A stretch of 8,247 nt of DNA, from the NCBI GenBank assembly GCA_002415335.1, contig DHXL01000416.1, positions 12,856 through 21,102 on the forward strand, given 5' to 3'. The position numbers were made by a program, and so were the translations under genes. Origin of the DNA: Oxalobacteraceae bacterium UBA5157. GTDB lineage: Bacteria; Pseudomonadota; Gammaproteobacteria; Burkholderiales; Burkholderiaceae_D. Each line of letters opens with the position of its first letter. Position 1 is the first letter of the stretch. A model generated the notes under the pieces. It had not been told where the DNA came from. It worked only from the letters and a program-made list of their open reading frames with translations, and ran no database searches. Below are positions 5,762 to 8,247 of this stretch, one piece after another.

Positions 5762-7663
5762 ATGCCCCTCCATGCCGCCATCGCCACCGTCACCGCGCGC
5801 ATTATCAAGCGCAGCCGTCCTTATCGCAGCGCCTACCTGGCGCGTCTCGAAAATGCGCGTCGCCAAGGCGTGCAGCGCGGGGGCCTGGCCTGCACTAATT
5901 TGGCTCACGGGTTTGCGGCGTTTCCGCCGAACGACAAGCTGGTGCTAAAGCAGCAGAAGAGCCCTTCGGTCGCGATCGTGTCGGCCTACAACGACATGCT
6001 GTCGGCGCACCAGCCGTTTGAGCGCTTCCCGCAATTGATCAAGGACGCGGTGCGCAGCGCCGGCGGTGTCGCGCAATTTGCCGGCGGGACGCCTGCCATG
6101 TGCGATGGCGTGACGCAAGGGCAGACCGGCATGGAATTGTCGCTATTTTCGCGCGACACCATCGCGATGGCGACCGCGATCGCGCTATCGCACAACATGT
6201 TCGACTCGGCCGTGTATCTTGGCGTGTGCGACAAGATCGTGCCGGGTCTGCTGATCGGCGCGCTGCATTTCGGCCATCTGCCGGCCGTGTTCATTCCAGC
6301 CGGGCCGATGACCAGCGGCATGTCCAATCCGGAAAAAGCCAGGATTCGTCAGCTCTACGCGCAAGGTAAAGTCGGCCGCGAAGCCCTGCTGGAAGCCGAG
6401 TCCGAGTCCTATCACGGCGCCGGCACCTGCACCTTCTACGGCACGGCGAACAGCAACCAGATGCTGATGGAAGTGATGGGACTGCACCTGCCCGGTGCCG
6501 CCTTTATCACGCCGAATACGCCGCTGCGCGACGCGTTGACCGCGGCTGCCGCACGCCGCGCGGTCGAGATTGCCGAACAAGGTTCAAGTTATACGCCGGT
6601 CGGCCATATCGTCGATGAAAAGTCGATCGTCAATGCGATCGTCGCGTTGCTGGCAACCGGCGGCTCGACCAACCACACCTTGCACCTGGTCGCGATCGCG
6701 AAGGCGGCCGCGATCGTGATCGACTGGGATGATTTCAACACGCTATCGGCGGTAGTCCCGATGCTGGCGCGGATCTACCCGAACGGTGACGCCGACGTCA
6801 ATCATTTCCATGCGGCCGGCGGCACCGGCTTTGTGATCCGCGAACTGCTGGACGCCGGTTTGTTGCATGAAGACGTGACCACGGTATTGGGAAAAGGCTT
6901 GCGCGCACATTGCGCCGAACCGTTCCTGCAAGGACAGAACGTGGTGTGGCGGGCTGCACCGAACGTCAGTGGCGATCAGAATGTATTGCGCGCCGCGGCG
7001 GAGCCTTTTTCGCCCGACGGCGGGATGAAACTCTTGACCGGGAATCTCGGGCGCGCGGTGATCAAGATCTCCGCGGTCAAGGCGCAGCACCGTATCGTCG
7101 AGGCGCCAGCCATCGTCTTCGATTCGCAGGATGCCTTCATGCACGCTTATAAGGCAGGCGAGCTCGATCGCGATTTCATAGCGGTCGTGCGCTATCAGGG
7201 GCCGCGTGCCAACGGCATGCCGGAACTGCATGCCTTGACGCCGGCGCTGGCCAATTTGCAGGATGCGGGCAGGCACGTGGCGCTGGTGACCGACGGCCGC
7301 ATGTCGGGGGCGTCCGGCAAGGTGCCGGCGGCGATCCATGTGTCACCGGAAGTGCTGGCAGGCGGATCGCTCGGCCGCGTACGCAGCGGTGACCTGATCC
7401 GGCTCGATGCGGAAGCAGGCGTGCTGCAGGCGCTGGTGCCGGAGGCGGAATGGGCCGCGCGCAGCGCACTGCCGGCCGACCTGTCGGGTAACCTGACAGG
7501 TATGGGGCGCGAGCTGTTCGCGATGTTCCGTGGTTCCGTCAGTGCCGCCGAGCAGGGCGCGACCACCTTCGGGTTGCCGCCGGCGATACAGACCGGAGAT
7601 CCGCTCGAACACGAAGATACCGAGCCCTTCAGTGAAGAAGACAATTTGACCTTGGGAAAATGA
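5762..7663 (+). CDS. edd: 6-phosphogluconate dehydratase
   Basis: Edd dehydrates 6-phosphogluconate to 2-keto-3-deoxy-6-phosphogluconate (KDPG), the first dedicated Entner-Doudoroff step. It belongs to the IlvD/Edd family of Fe-S dehydratases. Visible marks: SAYNDMLSAHQP (74-85), PAMCDGVTQGQ (111-121, C114), the family signature CDKIVPGLLIGA (156-167) and GAGTCTFYGTANSNQ (219-233, C223); C156 and C223 fit the [4Fe-4S] cluster ligands. The second family signature ALVTDGRMSGAS lies at 507-518. At 633 residues it is about 25-30 longer than the usual 603-608; the excess is an acidic C-terminal tail after GLPPA (604-608), ending in LTLGK. The start at 5762 has a good AGGA. The gene is divergent from pgi and eda follows after 2 bp. 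Its product KDPG is the known HexR effector, so Edd activity should induce its own operon. Confidence 0.97.
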   Translation: MPLHAAIATVTARIIKRSRPYRSAYLARLENARRQGVQRGGLACTNLAHGFAAFPPNDKLVLKQQKSPSVAIVSAYNDMLSAHQPFERFPQLIKDAVRSAGGVAQFAGGTPAMCDGVTQGQTGMELSLFSRDTIAMATAIALSHNMFDSAVYLGVCDKIVPGLLIGALHFGHLPAVFIPAGPMTSGMSNPEKARIRQLYAQGKVGREALLEAESESYHGAGTCTFYGTANSNQMLMEVMGLHLPGAAFITPNTPLRDALTAAAARRAVEIAEQGSSYTPVGHIVDEKSIVNAIVALLATGGSTNHTLHLVAIAKAAAIVIDWDDFNTLSAVVPMLARIYPNGDADVNHFHAAGGTGFVIRELLDAGLLHEDVTTVLGKGLRAHCAEPFLQGQNVVWRAAPNVSGDQNVLRAAAEPFSPDGGMKLLTGNLGRAVIKISAVKAQHRIVEAPAIVFDSQDAFMHAYKAGELDRDFIAVVRYQGPRANGMPELHALTPALANLQDAGRHVALVTDGRMSGASGKVPAAIHVSPEVLAGGSLGRVRSGDLIRLDAEAGVLQALVPEAEWAARSALPADLSGNLTGMGRELFAMFRGSVSAAEQGATTFGLPPAIQTGDPLEHEDTEPFSEEDNLTLGK

Positions 7664-7665
7664 AC

Positions 7666-8247
7666 ATGAACGCAAAGATGAACCAGAACCTGCTGCAAAT
7701 CATGCGTACCTCGCTGGTGATCCCGGTGATCGCGATCGACGACATCGACCACGCGGTACCGCTGGCCAGAGCCTTGGTTGCGGGCGGCATTCGTGTGCTG
7801 GAAGTGACGTTGCGCACCGCGCATGGATTGGCGGCGATCCGTGCCATCGCGGAGCAAGTGCCGGACGCGATCGTCGGCGTCGGGACGCTGACCCAGCCCG
7901 ATGAATTCGCCGCGGCGCGCGAAGCCGGCGCAGTATTCGGCGTGTCGCCCGGCTTGACTTCGACGCTGATCAACGCGGCCAAGACCAGCGGACTGCCCTT
8001 GCTGCCGGGCGTGATGACACCGTCGGAGGTGATGGCCGCACGCGAACATGGCTTCCGCCAGTTGAAACTATTCCCGGCAGTACCGGCCGGCGGAATCGGC
8101 ATGCTCAATGCGATCGCCGGGCCGTTGCCGGATATTACGTTTTGTCCGACCGGAGGTATTTCGATCGAAACTGCAGCGCAATTCCTGGCGTGTAAAAACG
8201 TTGCGTGCGTGGGTGGGTCCTGGCTGACGCCGAAGGATGCGATGCAA
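7666..8247 (+). CDS. eda: KDPG aldolase, N-terminal part (cut by window edge)
   Basis: Eda cleaves KDPG to pyruvate and glyceraldehyde-3-phosphate, completing the Entner-Doudoroff route; the class I aldolase is a cytoplasmic trimer of (beta/alpha)8 barrels. The visible 194 codons cover most of the usual 205-215 residues. Seen are VIPVI (18-22), RVLEVTLRT (43-51, catalytic E46 and phosphate-binding R50), VGVGT (70-74), SPGLT (94-98), the Schiff-base lysine K134 in QLKLFPA (132-138), FCPTGG (159-164) and VGGSWL (182-187). All active-site residues appear intact. The ATG at 7666 lies 2 bp after the edd stop, indicating co-translation; an in-frame ATG at 7678 (Met5) is an alternative start that would also keep the fold. 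The missing part should be only some 15-20 residues beyond the edge. Confidence 0.96.
   Translation, partial: MNAKMNQNLLQIMRTSLVIPVIAIDDIDHAVPLARALVAGGIRVLEVTLRTAHGLAAIRAIAEQVPDAIVGVGTLTQPDEFAAAREAGAVFGVSPGLTSTLINAAKTSGLPLLPGVMTPSEVMAAREHGFRQLKLFPAVPAGGIGMLNAIAGPLPDITFCPTGGISIETAAQFLACKNVACVGGSWLTPKDAMQ

Noticed and set aside
7195..8049. 284-codon open frame on the minus strand
   Set aside because: Antisense to the end of edd and most of eda, both firmly identified.

Overview
The window reads as a stretch of chromosome from a GC-rich, denitrification-capable betaproteobacterium. Burkholderiales is likely, and Oxalobacteraceae (Herbaspirillum, Noviherbaspirillum or Janthinobacterium-like) is my best guess. 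This rests on protein style (HexR, Edd and G6PDH variants) and gene content, not on a database search. No mobile element, tRNA, rRNA, CRISPR array or clear intrinsic terminator was seen.

Layout. Positions 1-749 (minus) hold the N-terminal third of nosZ, the periplasmic copper enzyme nitrous oxide reductase, cut by the left edge. Positions 750-1454 are a 705-bp non-coding or mostly non-coding region. It holds a perfect FNR/NNR/DNR-type box with a suitably placed -10 pointing at nosZ, so the transcript would have a long (about 450 nt) leader. That leader contains a tentative 49-codon ORF, a 21-bp-period repeat and a strong hairpin. Positions 1455-3808 (minus) hold hexR (RpiR/SIS-family regulator) and zwf (glucose-6-phosphate dehydrogenase), 8 bp apart. 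Positions 3870-5513 (minus) hold pgi, 61 bp upstream of zwf. A 248-bp divergent promoter region follows. Positions 5762-7663 (plus) hold edd and 7666-8247 (plus) hold eda, cut by the right edge and starting 2 bp after edd ends.

How it works together. pgi-zwf-hexR and edd-eda form a divergent glucose-6-phosphate / Entner-Doudoroff cluster. Pgi interconverts F6P and G6P, Zwf oxidises G6P, Edd makes KDPG and Eda splits it to pyruvate and glyceraldehyde-3-phosphate. Two near-identical palindromes (5565-5579 and 5721-5735) lie on the two divergent promoters and resemble the known HexR operator. The simplest model is that HexR represses both arms, including its own gene, until KDPG releases it. A 6-phosphogluconolactonase gene is not present in the window.

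The most interesting material is not the pathway genes, which are standard, but the nosZ upstream region (anaerobic promoter, long structured leader, possible small ORF) and the NosZ export signal, which combines a twin-arginine motif with a lipobox-like LAGC. I found no convincing evidence of a wholly new system.
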